From Lewinellaceae bacterium (lineage in GTDB: Bacteria; Bacteroidota; Bacteroidia; Chitinophagales; Saprospiraceae): a DNA stretch of 64,000 nt. The notes under the pieces were generated by a model. That model saw nothing but the letters and a program-made list of their open reading frames with translations. It was not told the origin of the DNA and did no database searches. The stretch lies in the NCBI GenBank assembly GCA_024644235.1, contig JAHELJ010000005.1, forward strand, positions 110,234 to 174,233, in the 5' to 3' direction. The position numbers were made by a program, and so were the translations under genes. This document shows, piece after piece, positions 18,722 to 26,673 of this stretch; position 1 is the first letter of the stretch; each line of letters begins with the position of its first letter.

Positions 18722-19458
18722 GTCTTTTCCTTCAATTCTTTATAAAGTTCAAAATTTGATTTTAGACATAATTGTTCTTTCTGAATGCTATTAAGTTTTA
18801 TAAGTCTATTTTTTTCTAGTTCTTTCCTCCGCATTTCTTGTTTTGCCCAGTAGTCTTGAACCTGAATAGTTATTTTAAGATTTAGAAATCTGAAAATAGA
18901 TTCCAGAATTTTTTTCTCTTTAAACAAATACTCGTGATGAATAACAAGCACGTTGTTTGGAAATTGATCTAAAGCGGATATGGTGAAAGTTAGTGAATTA
19001 TTCCATTCATCAATAGCCTCACGGTATCCCCTATCGTACTCCCACTTACCTGAGTTTCTAATTGAGTGCATTTTTCTGTTTTCCCATGACTGACAGACAT
19101 CAATAATATTTCTTAGTAAGAATATAATTTTAGCATTAGGGAAGAGCTTAAATATGTAATCATATCTCTTGTACAAACTTGGGATTTTATCTCCAATATA
19201 TTTAAACTTTTCCCAATTTGAAAAGGCATAATCGTAGTATCCATCTAAGATCTCGTGATGAGTATCTCCAGACAAAAGTTCCTTGCTAAATCGAACAGGG
19301 GTGAAGAGTGTAGGTGTGAAAAGATTGTAATTGTTTCGAAATAGGTAATTATATCGTTCTCTACCAAGACAAACACTAGTATGAGCTCTCAGCAGTTCGG
19401 TCATTATGCTTGTACCAGATCTAGCACAACCACATACAAACAAGTATTGAAAGCTCAT
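18712..19458 (-). CDS. Sulfotransferase (Sulfotransfer_3-like)
   Basis: This is a 248-residue PAPS-dependent sulfotransferase-like protein. The 5'-phosphosulfate loop CGCARSGTSIMTELL occupies residues 9-23, and the 3'-phosphate-binding strand IIFLLRN is at 111-117 with Arg116. No signal peptide or membrane segment is seen, so sulfation would occur in the cytoplasm on a precursor. It is one of two sulfotransferase-like genes in the same operon, which implies a sulfated glycan or lipid product. The acceptor is unknown. Confidence 0.8.
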   Translation of the reverse strand: MSFQYLFVCGCARSGTSIMTELLRAHTSVCLGRERYNYLFRNNYNLFTPTLFTPVRFSKELLSGDTHHEILDGYYDYAFSNWEKFKYIGDKIPSLYKRYDYIFKLFPNAKIIFLLRNIIDVCQSWENRKMHSIRNSGKWEYDRGYREAIDEWNNSLTFTISALDQFPNNVLVIHHEYLFKEKKILESIFRFLNLKITIQVQDYWAKQEMRRKELEKNRLIKLNSIQKEQLCLKSNFELYKELKEKTWI

Positions 19459-19820
19459 GAAGAATTGTTATTCTGTTGATAGGGTTCTTCTGCGAAAACT
19501 AGTAGAATTGTCTCTGGATCAAAATTCTTTAACCGGAGAAAGTTGTCTTTTTTAACATAAAGTATGGTATCAGGGTTTGATAGTATAATAGTTTCTTGAT
19601 GATTTATAATCGCAGAAACAGAGCCAATCAATGCAATTAGAGCAAGTCCACACGAAGCAACATGATTTGCCCTCTCTTGGTCCGCAGGCACATTAAAGAT
19701 AGTAAATGTACGTTTTGGTTTAAAAGGTAGATCTGAAAACTCCCAGACAATGAGGGACCCTCTGTAATCGGTGTATTTGGGCATTCTAATTAGAGTGAAA
19801 TTTGAATCAAAGGTATTCAT
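19455..19820 (-). CDS. FdtA/WxcM-type cupin with altered active site
   Basis: This 121-residue single cupin resembles dTDP-6-deoxy-hex-4-ulose 3,4-ketoisomerases (FdtA, QdtA) and WxcM C-terminal domains. TDYRGSLIVWE and FNVPADQERANHV match the family's start and active-site strand. The family normally has RGxHAH with two catalytic histidines. Here the stretch is RANHVAS, with His53 kept and the second histidine replaced by Ala55. It may be a non-isomerising relative or use another base. It overlaps its neighbours by 4 and 14 bp. Confidence 0.72.
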   Translation of the reverse strand: MNTFDSNFTLIRMPKYTDYRGSLIVWEFSDLPFKPKRTFTIFNVPADQERANHVASCGLALIALIGSVSAIINHQETIILSNPDTILYVKKDNFLRLKNFDPETILLVFAEEPYQQNNNSS

Positions 19821-20580
19821 ACTGGAAGTTCATGAAGTCTTGCATGTAGTGTTTGTGAAAAAGGTTGCCCAGTTCTGAATTAACCAGTACTGTTTTGAGG
19901 AGAGGAGATTGGAGAGAAGTGTCCTGCTCGGAATAATTCTCCCACCCAGGGATCATTTGAAATATTTGTCTCGAAGCCCCTAGCTGAATGAACAATCTCT
20001 TCAGATCAGCCGAAAAGTCTTCGATCTTCCCAATAAAATTGTATTCGATTTGATCGAAAAGTGCGACTGCTGACTGGCTACGGAAGTGAATATCCAATTT
20101 ACTATCATCAAATGAACAGACGTAATAGATAAATTGCTCAAAGGTGGGCAAGTCCGAAGAATTTTCTTGTCCGCAGAATCTTGCAATTTGCTCAGATATA
20201 TTACTATACTTCTTAGGACCAACAATCTTATTATAGTAGGATGATAATATTCTTGTGTATGGGTTTCGCACAAAAATAAATCGCGTAACTAAATCAGAAT
20301 TAAGAAGAAAGGACTGTTCTTCTAAGTTAAATTCAGTGATAGACGCGACAAAGTCTCCCTTTTCTCTATCTCTTCTATGTATTGCATTGACACCTGAAGG
20401 AACATTGAAACCACAATGTGCCTGCAGCATTTTTTTAACTTTGGTGCAACCAGCTTTGGGTATGTTTATGTAGAGAAATCTTTTTTCAATACTTGCCCAA
20501 GAATCATACTCTAATCTACGATAGTTCTCTTCGATCAAATCGCTGGTTGGAATCTTTGATTTTGGAATTTTATTATTCAA
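19807..20580 (-). CDS. Sulfotransferase family 2-like protein
   Basis: A PAPS-binding loop YINIPKAGCTKVKKML occupies residues 37-52, and the 3'-phosphate motif FIFVRNPYTRILSSYYNK is at about 101-118. Both are characteristic of the Sulfotransfer_2 (chondroitin/dermatan-type) family, which is rare but known in bacterial polysaccharide loci. I chose the TTG at 20580, which overlaps the BKACE stop codon and suggests coupling. An ATG at 20649 would overlap BKACE by 77 bp, giving 280 residues. It carries no membrane anchor, unlike eukaryotic members. Confidence 0.75.
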   Translation of the reverse strand: MNNKIPKSKIPTSDLIEENYRRLEYDSWASIEKRFLYINIPKAGCTKVKKMLQAHCGFNVPSGVNAIHRRDREKGDFVASITEFNLEEQSFLLNSDLVTRFIFVRNPYTRILSSYYNKIVGPKKYSNISEQIARFCGQENSSDLPTFEQFIYYVCSFDDSKLDIHFRSQSAVALFDQIEYNFIGKIEDFSADLKRLFIQLGASRQIFQMIPGWENYSEQDTSLQSPLLKTVLVNSELGNLFHKHYMQDFMNFQYEYL

Positions 20581-21403
20581 TACCAATAATATTTCTAGCC
20601 TCTGTTGGGGTAGCAATTTCACGTCCAAGTTCCTTTGCAATCCTGGCAACTCTTTCTACTAACCTTATATTTGTTGCATGTTCCTTAGTTGACCAAGAAA
20701 AGAACGGATTATCTTCAAGACCAATACGTACATGACCACCCAAGGCAATACCAATTGATGTAGCAGCTAATTGAAATCTACCTATTCCTCCAATCGCCCA
20801 AGTAGATCCATTCGGTAGACTATTAATCATGGCTGCAATATTTGTTGCATTAAGTGAAGCCGATCCCAAAGAACCAAAAATCAAATTAAAATAGTATGGA
20901 GGCTTGAGTAAATTTTTCCTAGAAAGGTAGCTAGCATAGTTGATCATACCTGCATCGAAGATTTCAAGTTCAGGCACAATAGATAACTCACTCATTCTCA
21001 TTGCAAGACTCCTAATAGATTCGGGACTATTAATACTTGATTGTGTTGGGAAATTAAGTGATCCCAGTGTCAGAGAAGCCATGTCAGGTTTTGGGATTGA
21101 CATAAGGCAGTCACTCCTTTTAGTAATATCGGACCAATTTCTTCCAGAAGTACTAACGACAATAATGATGTCTTGATCAATGGATCTGATCTCTGAAATG
21201 ATCTCTGAATAAACTTCCTTCTTCCATGTTGGTTCATTGTCGGAACCTCTAGCGTGAAGATGTACCATTGAAACTCCCAATTCATGGCAACTTTTCACAT
21301 CTGATACGATTTCTTTGATCTTAATGGGAACGAATGGATTGGACTCCCTAGTGGGAACCATTCCGGTTGGGCATAGGTTGATGATAAGTTTAGAATAGTC
21401 CAT
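20573..21403 (-). CDS. BKACE-family (beta-keto acid cleavage) enzyme
   Basis: This 276-residue TIM-barrel protein belongs to the DUF849/3-keto-5-aminohexanoate cleavage family. It opens INLCPTGMVPT, has the zinc histidines in VHLHARG (His48, His50) and the late zinc/catalytic stretch HVRIGLEDN. Family members condense a beta-keto acid with acetyl-CoA to give acetoacetate and a new CoA ester. It is the first gene of the island operon, starting 4 bp downstream of the truncated P1 fragment. Its presence in a sugar-modification operon is unusual. It may supply or consume the acyl group used by the NeuD-like transferase; that is inference. Confidence 0.85.
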   Translation of the reverse strand: MDYSKLIINLCPTGMVPTRESNPFVPIKIKEIVSDVKSCHELGVSMVHLHARGSDNEPTWKKEVYSEIISEIRSIDQDIIIVVSTSGRNWSDITKRSDCLMSIPKPDMASLTLGSLNFPTQSSINSPESIRSLAMRMSELSIVPELEIFDAGMINYASYLSRKNLLKPPYYFNLIFGSLGSASLNATNIAAMINSLPNGSTWAIGGIGRFQLAATSIGIALGGHVRIGLEDNPFFSWSTKEHATNIRLVERVARIAKELGREIATPTEARNIIGIE

Positions 21404-21406
21404 ATT

Positions 21407-21658
21407 TCAGTCGGAGCTAACAGTATTAGTAGACAGATTCCCTGAATAAGGTAAGATCGCGGTCACTCCCGTGCGAATGCTTTCGCCCTTGATCAAAGTC
21501 ACATGCCCAACAGAAACTCCCGATACATCGGTGATGCTATTATTGATTCCGGTTTTAAGTATCCCGATTTCAATACCGTAGTCTCTCAATAGCTTGGTTT
21601 GAGAAAAAGCATTGGCTGCAAGGGCAAATAAAAGCCCGAATATGGGATATTTAGTCAT
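21407..21658 (-). pseudogene. Truncated duplicate of the P1 peptidase 5' end
   Basis: The 83-codon frame begins MTKYPIFGLLFALAANAFSQ and follows the peptidase at 14916-16055 almost residue for residue up to ILPYSGNL. It then runs into unrelated sequence and stops (NTVSSD). Only the signal peptide and the start of the domain remain; no catalytic region is present. Its stop lies 3 bp before the BKACE start codon, so if transcribed it would act as a translated leader of the island operon. Confidence 0.9.
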
Positions 21659-21683
21659 CAGGAGTGCTTAAGTTACGGAAGAT
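21435..21683. repeat. Direct repeat B bounding the island
   Basis: This is the counterpart of 15832-16080, with the same length and orientation and only about five differences, including T/C, GG/AA and A/G changes. Sequence beyond 21683 (toward the epimerase gene) differs from that beyond 16080, so the two repeats mark the limits of the inserted segment. Confidence 0.93.
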
Positions 21684-21740
21684 TATAAAGCAATATTGAG
21701 AATATTATACAACTCCAAACCCAACTAAATTGATGTCTCA

Positions 21741-22940
21741 ATGCTGAGTCGAAGTACCAAAGTTGCCAATTATGTCGAGATGTATACAAATGCATTATTG
21801 ACAGATGTAATTCCTTTCTGGGAAAAGCATTCTATCGATCAGGATCATGGAGGGTACTTTACTTGCCTGGCACGAGATGGATCTGTTTACGATACCGATA
21901 AATTCGTTTGGTTGCAGGCCCGGCAGATTTGGATGTTCTCAAAGCTTTATAATGAGGTTGATGCCCGCAAAGAATGGTTGAATGTGGCACGTCATGGAAT
22001 CGATTTTCTGGACCGACATGGACAAGATGGAAACGGTCATTATTATTTCTCCCTCGCTCGCACCGGAAGTGCTTTAACCCACCCATTTAATATTTATTCC
22101 GATTGCTTTGCAGCCTTAGCCTGGAACGAATATGGTAAAAGCACACATAGTGTCAAGTGTGAGAGTAAGGCAAAGGAGGCATTTAATAATTTCCTATCAC
22201 GTAGAACAAATCCCAAAGGGTCATTTGAAAAGACCACCGGAATTCGTCCGCTCAGTAATTTTGGTCTTTCTATGATGACAGCCTATCTGGCTTTCGAACT
22301 AGAAGAACTGATTGGTAAGGAACAAGCAATTACAATATATCAAGAATGTTTTCATGATATTCTGGAGAGGCACTATGACAAAAACCTTGGATTTATCAGA
22401 GAATATATTCAACCGGATGGAAAAATATCAGACTGCTTTGAAGGACGGTTGATCAATCCGGGTCATAATCTCGAGGCCCTTTGGTTTCTGATGGTCATAT
22501 GTGAACGTATAGGCGAAGTAGAAATAACGGGCCAATTGACAGATATGGCAATCAGGATACTGGATCAAAGTTGGGATGAAATACATGGAGGAATTTATTA
22601 TTTTCTGGATAGCAAGAAAGCTCCCTTGCAACAGCTTGAGCACGATCAAAAACTTTGGTGGGTACACCTGGAAGCACTGATCGCTCTTGCGATGGCCTGG
22701 CGGCTGACCAGGAGAGAAGATGTGATGACCTGGTTTGATCGTATTCATGATTACACCTGGGGGCATTTTCCCGATCCGGAGTACGGAGAATGGTTTGGCT
22801 ATCTGGACCGGCAAGGTCAACCACATGTGACCCTCAAGGGAGGAAAATGGAAGGGGTGCTACCATTTGCCACGGGCGCTGTTTTTAATTTCAAAAAATTT
22901 GAAATTAATTGAAAAAAATATTGAATTAATAGATTATTGA
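21741..22940 (+). CDS. N-acylglucosamine 2-epimerase family protein
   Basis: This is a 399-residue (alpha/alpha)6-barrel protein of the AGE/renin-binding family. Family residues visible are WLQARQ (58-62), the histidine of NPGHN (His242), and a late GCYHLPRAL histidine. AGE enzymes epimerise N-acetylglucosamine/N-acetylmannosamine; close relatives act on cellobiose or mannose, so substrate specificity is uncertain. The sialidase gene follows 13 bp downstream, which favours an amino-sugar role in sialic acid use (ManNAc to GlcNAc). It lies just outside the right edge of the island. Confidence 0.87.
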   Translation: MLSRSTKVANYVEMYTNALLTDVIPFWEKHSIDQDHGGYFTCLARDGSVYDTDKFVWLQARQIWMFSKLYNEVDARKEWLNVARHGIDFLDRHGQDGNGHYYFSLARTGSALTHPFNIYSDCFAALAWNEYGKSTHSVKCESKAKEAFNNFLSRRTNPKGSFEKTTGIRPLSNFGLSMMTAYLAFELEELIGKEQAITIYQECFHDILERHYDKNLGFIREYIQPDGKISDCFEGRLINPGHNLEALWFLMVICERIGEVEITGQLTDMAIRILDQSWDEIHGGIYYFLDSKKAPLQQLEHDQKLWWVHLEALIALAMAWRLTRREDVMTWFDRIHDYTWGHFPDPEYGEWFGYLDRQGQPHVTLKGGKWKGCYHLPRALFLISKNLKLIEKNIELIDY

Positions 22941-22953
22941 CATTGGTAAGAAA

Positions 22954-24543
22954 ATGATAGAAATTAATTATTATTTATTCGTATTGGCATTAATTTTTGG
23001 ATTTAATGGAACAGCTTCCATCGAAATTAATATTTCAAAAATAACAATTAGCTGGGGCGATCAAGTTTACCCCGTTTTAAAAGGAAAGGATAAAAATCAG
23101 TTTGCACAACTGAAAATTGTCAACGAGGGACGAGAGGCAGTACCATTAAATCAGATTACTCTCACTTTGGTCAACGCTGAGAATATTAATGACATCGATT
23201 CATTCAACATTTATTCGGCTCTCCAGCCGGGAGAAGTTTTACCGCAAAAAATATTTGGTGAATCCAATAATGCCGGCAAATCAATCGTCTTTCATGGCAA
23301 TGAAAGTATCTTACCAGGTGAGAATTATTTTTGGATCACATGTAGCCTCACCGATAAGGCCAGCCTGAGTCGCAACATTAGCATCAAGTGCTCGGAACTC
23401 ATCATTAATAAGAAGAAAGTAGATCCTCAATTGCCACCAATAACACGGCAGATAGGATGGGCCTTTCGACAGCATCAGGATGATGATGTAGATACTTATC
23501 GTATTCCGGGCCTTGTCACCACCAACCGGGGCACCCTGATTGCTGTATATGATATCCGCCGAAATAGCAGTGTTGATCTGCAGGAGGATATTGATGTGGG
23601 GATGCAACGAAGTACCAATGCCGGTGAGACCTGGAGCCCGATACAGTTGATCATGGACATGGGCGAATGGGGTGGAAAACCGCAAGGCGAGAATGGCATT
23701 GGTGACCCATCCATTCTGGTTGATAAAGTAACCAATACCATATGGGTCGCTGGGGTATGGGCACACGGCCACCCAGATGAGCGAAATTGGTGGGCATCAA
23801 GACCAGGACTAGATCCAGAAGAGACCAGTCAATTTATGCTAGTGAAGAGTGAAGACGATGGATTTAATTGGTCTGAACCCATTAACATTACCCAACAGAT
23901 CAAGGATCCCAATTGGCATTTACTGTTGCAAGGACCTGGTAAAGGCATAACAATGAGTGACGGAACCTTGGTTTTTCCTGCACAGTTTAAAGACGCGGAT
24001 CAGATGCCGCACGCCACCATAATTTACAGCAAAGACCGGGGAGAGACCTGGAACATTGGCACCGGAGCGAAATCCAATACCACGGAAGCCCAGGTAGTAG
24101 AACTGAGCGACGGATCGCTTATGCTGAATATGAGGGATAATCGTGGATCCGGTCCCCAGGGTCCGAATGGTGAAGGAGCAAGATCAGTGATGGTGACGAG
24201 AAATCTGGGCAAGACCTGGGAGAAACATCCTTCTTCTGGAAGCGCCTTGCCCGAACCCGTCTGTATGGCCAGCCTGATTCAGCATAATATTGATGATAAA
24301 ACGATATTGATATTTTCCAATCCGGCAAACACCTTCAGCCGGCAGGATATGACCATCAAAATTAGCTTCGATGAAGGTTTAACCTGGCCATCAAAGTATC
24401 ACACCCTGATTGACAACGGCCGCGGTCGAGGATATTCCTGCCTTACCAGTATTGATGAAGAGACCATTGGCATATTGTACGAAGGAAGTCAGGCAGACCT
24501 GATCTTTCAGAAATTCAAATTAGAGGAGTTGCTGAATAACTGA
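22954..24543 (+). CDS. Exo-alpha-sialidase (GH33), secreted
   Basis: This is a 529-residue protein with an N-terminal hydrophobic signal (LFVLALIFGFNGTAS) and a beta-sandwich N-domain (about 25-165). It is followed by a six-bladed sialidase propeller. The YRIPGL motif (182-187) gives the first arginine of the triad, and Asp-box repeats recur: STNAGETW, SEDDGFNW, SKDRGETW, TRNLGKTW and SFDEGLTW. The YEG near the C terminus fits the catalytic tyrosine region. It should release terminal sialic acids from glycans outside the cytoplasm. It is in an operon with the epimerase upstream, the classic pairing for sialic acid scavenging. Confidence 0.9.
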   Translation: MIEINYYLFVLALIFGFNGTASIEINISKITISWGDQVYPVLKGKDKNQFAQLKIVNEGREAVPLNQITLTLVNAENINDIDSFNIYSALQPGEVLPQKIFGESNNAGKSIVFHGNESILPGENYFWITCSLTDKASLSRNISIKCSELIINKKKVDPQLPPITRQIGWAFRQHQDDDVDTYRIPGLVTTNRGTLIAVYDIRRNSSVDLQEDIDVGMQRSTNAGETWSPIQLIMDMGEWGGKPQGENGIGDPSILVDKVTNTIWVAGVWAHGHPDERNWWASRPGLDPEETSQFMLVKSEDDGFNWSEPINITQQIKDPNWHLLLQGPGKGITMSDGTLVFPAQFKDADQMPHATIIYSKDRGETWNIGTGAKSNTTEAQVVELSDGSLMLNMRDNRGSGPQGPNGEGARSVMVTRNLGKTWEKHPSSGSALPEPVCMASLIQHNIDDKTILIFSNPANTFSRQDMTIKISFDEGLTWPSKYHTLIDNGRGRGYSCLTSIDEETIGILYEGSQADLIFQKFKLEELLNN

Positions 24544-24566
24544 TCTTTTATGCTCGGGCTCGATTT

Positions 24567-25723
24567 TTACCGGTTATACTTTTTCAGGACCTCCATCAGT
24601 CGATCTTCCGGCAGCTCATACACTTTAGTACCGTTTATTCCTGTCATGGTCTCAGCGGCCAACAGGGCATTGATGATAGCCTCTTCGGTGGCCTCTGCGG
24701 TGGCTTCGAAGAAAGGTGACATTTGATCATTAGGGAGCATTTCGATGGTCTGATTGGCTTCCCGGTGTGCAGCTCCTGAGTTTGCGGTGGAGAAAGCGAT
24801 AAAAATATCCCCGATCCATTGCCACCATATCCACCAAGCCTGCTGATGCCGAGGGGTACTCGGCGGGCGAGCCGCTTAAGTTGATGTGGCAGAAGCGGAG
24901 CATCCGTTGCTACCACGACGATGATTGAGCCGCGGTCTTCTTCCACTTTCAGCGGATCCCAGTTTGGCATCAGATCGGTGATCTCTTTGCCTACAGGTAC
25001 CCCGGCAATGGTCAGAGCGCGACGGATCCCATAGTTGGCTTGCACCAGCACTCCCAATGTATAGCTCCCAGAATCATGTTCGAGTAGACGCGAGGCTGTC
25101 CCTATCCCACCTTTAAACTGGTGGCAGACCATTCCGGTTCCTCCACCGACATTCCCTTCTTTTACCTCACCGGCACTTGCCTGGTCGAGGGCAGCAAAGG
25201 CATCTTCTTTTTTGACGTGAAAGCCATTGATGTCATTGAGCCCTCCATCCCAGGTTTCGGCCACAACCGGTAGTGACCAGAAGATCTCCTCTCCTTCCGG
25301 CAAGGGATTAAAGATTTTATTCTTGTATTGCCATTCGATCACCGCATCATGCACGATTCCCACGCTATGCGTGTTGGTGATCATCACCGGACCTTCCAGA
25401 AAGCCGGATTCCTCCACCCAGGTCGTGCCGGTCATCTCTCCATTTCCATTTAGGCTGTGCCACCCCGCAAAAACAGGATCGTAAGTTTTACCCCGGGGCA
25501 ATATGGCAGTGACACCGGTGCGGACAGGCCCCTCTCCCACCACCAACCGACCTTCCCCGGATATCAAAGTAGTGTGACCCACTTCCACTCCGGCTACATC
25601 AGTGATCGCATTGAGCTTTCCGGGTGTTCCGTCCAGCGGGATACCCAGATCACGGGCTCGCTCCTGGGAATGGAGAGGAGTCGTTAATATGATTAAACCA
25701 ATAGTGAAAATGAACGACTTCAT
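24567..25723 (-). pseudogene. Second P1 (DmpA-like) family peptidase, frameshifted at a short G run
   Basis: The first ~300 codons encode a signal peptide and a P1 peptidase with GTGMVCHQFKGGIG and the autoprocessing Gly-Ser pair (Ser266 in RGSIIVVVATDAPL). At 24809-24812 (CCCC on the plus strand) the frame breaks just where the family reads NGSGD. Inserting one G restores GSGDIFIAFSTANSG and a frame running to a stop at 24567, giving about 385 residues, the normal family length. As given, the frame instead ends at 24644 in unrelated residues. Sequencing error or recent inactivation are both possible. It shares motifs and secretion with the intact peptidase at 14916. Confidence 0.85.
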
Positions 25724-25760
25724 AATTGTGGCATTGAAGAGAACCTGCTAAAGAGTATTG

Positions 25761-26108
25761 TCAAAATTGCGGTTGTACCAGGTAGAGAATATTTTCATCC
25801 GGATCTGAAAATGTGGCTAACCGTACCTGATCATCCGAATTCGCGGCCACTGGCACACCTAGATTTTTCAAGGTCGAAACAGATTGTTCCAGGTTATCCA
25901 CCCGGAGACCGATCTGCAGATTATTGGCCCTGGCCTGGTCAGCTGAAGTGGGATGCAGTCCGATAGAAATACCCGGTCCCTGTACATCAGCCCAATGATC
26001 TCCAAATCGATTTACCAATTGAAATCCCAGTACCTCGGTGTAGAACTTGATAGATGCATCCATATCACTGATCATGACAGTAACATTTGCGCTTTTAATG
26101 TCCAGCAT
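25761..26108 (-). CDS. VOC-superfamily (glyoxalase/bleomycin-resistance fold) protein
   Basis: This 115-residue single-domain protein has the paired beta-alpha-beta-beta-beta modules of the vicinal oxygen chelate fold. ANVTVMISDMDASIKFYTEVLGFQL opens the first module, and FSDPDENILYLVQ closes the second. This last stretch is the standard glyoxalase-type ending with a metal-binding glutamate. No specific substrate can be deduced. It is in a minus-strand run with DoxX and a sugar isomerase, though gaps of about 100 bp make co-transcription uncertain. Confidence 0.82.
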   Translation of the reverse strand: MLDIKSANVTVMISDMDASIKFYTEVLGFQLVNRFGDHWADVQGPGISIGLHPTSADQARANNLQIGLRVDNLEQSVSTLKNLGVPVAANSDDQVRLATFSDPDENILYLVQPQF

Positions 26109-26206
26109 TGTATTAAGTTGAAGTTACCTGTAAAAACCAGGTTGAAGATCACATAAAAATCACAAAGCATCAATACCCAGGATTCAGACTCTGGGTGCTG
26201 GTAATG

Positions 26207-26629
26207 TCAGGACTTTTTTCCAAATAGCAAATAATCCAGAGATATCTTGCCCGGTCCTGAGATAAAAAGTGTTACATAGGCTAAGCCAAACAAAATGGCC
26301 TTCTCCTGCCGGCTAAATTCGTCCGCGATGTGTACTACAAAAAACGCGGTAGCCATGGTAATAATTAGTGGGATTAGTGCCCACCGGGTGAATAAACCAA
26401 GTGCAACCAGGATCGAGCATATTCCCTCAGCGAAAGCCGCCAGTGCAAGCGAAGTTACCGGACCCAATCCGAAAGGATCGCCGAATTTGATCTCCTCACT
26501 GCCAAATAACCGGCCTATTTTACCGGCACCATGCCCGTAAAACATACTGAGACCAAAAGTGATTCTTAAAATTAATAATGCCAGATCCTTTGATTTTTCG
26601 GATGAAGTGTAATGAAGTAAACGGTTCAT
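26207..26629 (-). CDS. DoxX family membrane protein
   Basis: This is a 140-residue protein with four predicted membrane helices. The first helix reads LALLILRITFGLSMFYGHGAGK, and the glycine/phenylalanine-rich pattern is that of DoxX/DoxD-like quinone-associated proteins. Members are small inner-membrane proteins with poorly defined redox or stress roles. It lies 44 bp downstream of the sugar isomerase gene. Confidence 0.82.
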   Translation of the reverse strand: MNRLLHYTSSEKSKDLALLILRITFGLSMFYGHGAGKIGRLFGSEEIKFGDPFGLGPVTSLALAAFAEGICSILVALGLFTRWALIPLIITMATAFFVVHIADEFSRQEKAILFGLAYVTLFISGPGKISLDYLLFGKKS

Positions 26630-26673
26630 AATCGTCGTCTTTTTGTTCGAAAAAAAATGGGAATAATATTTCT

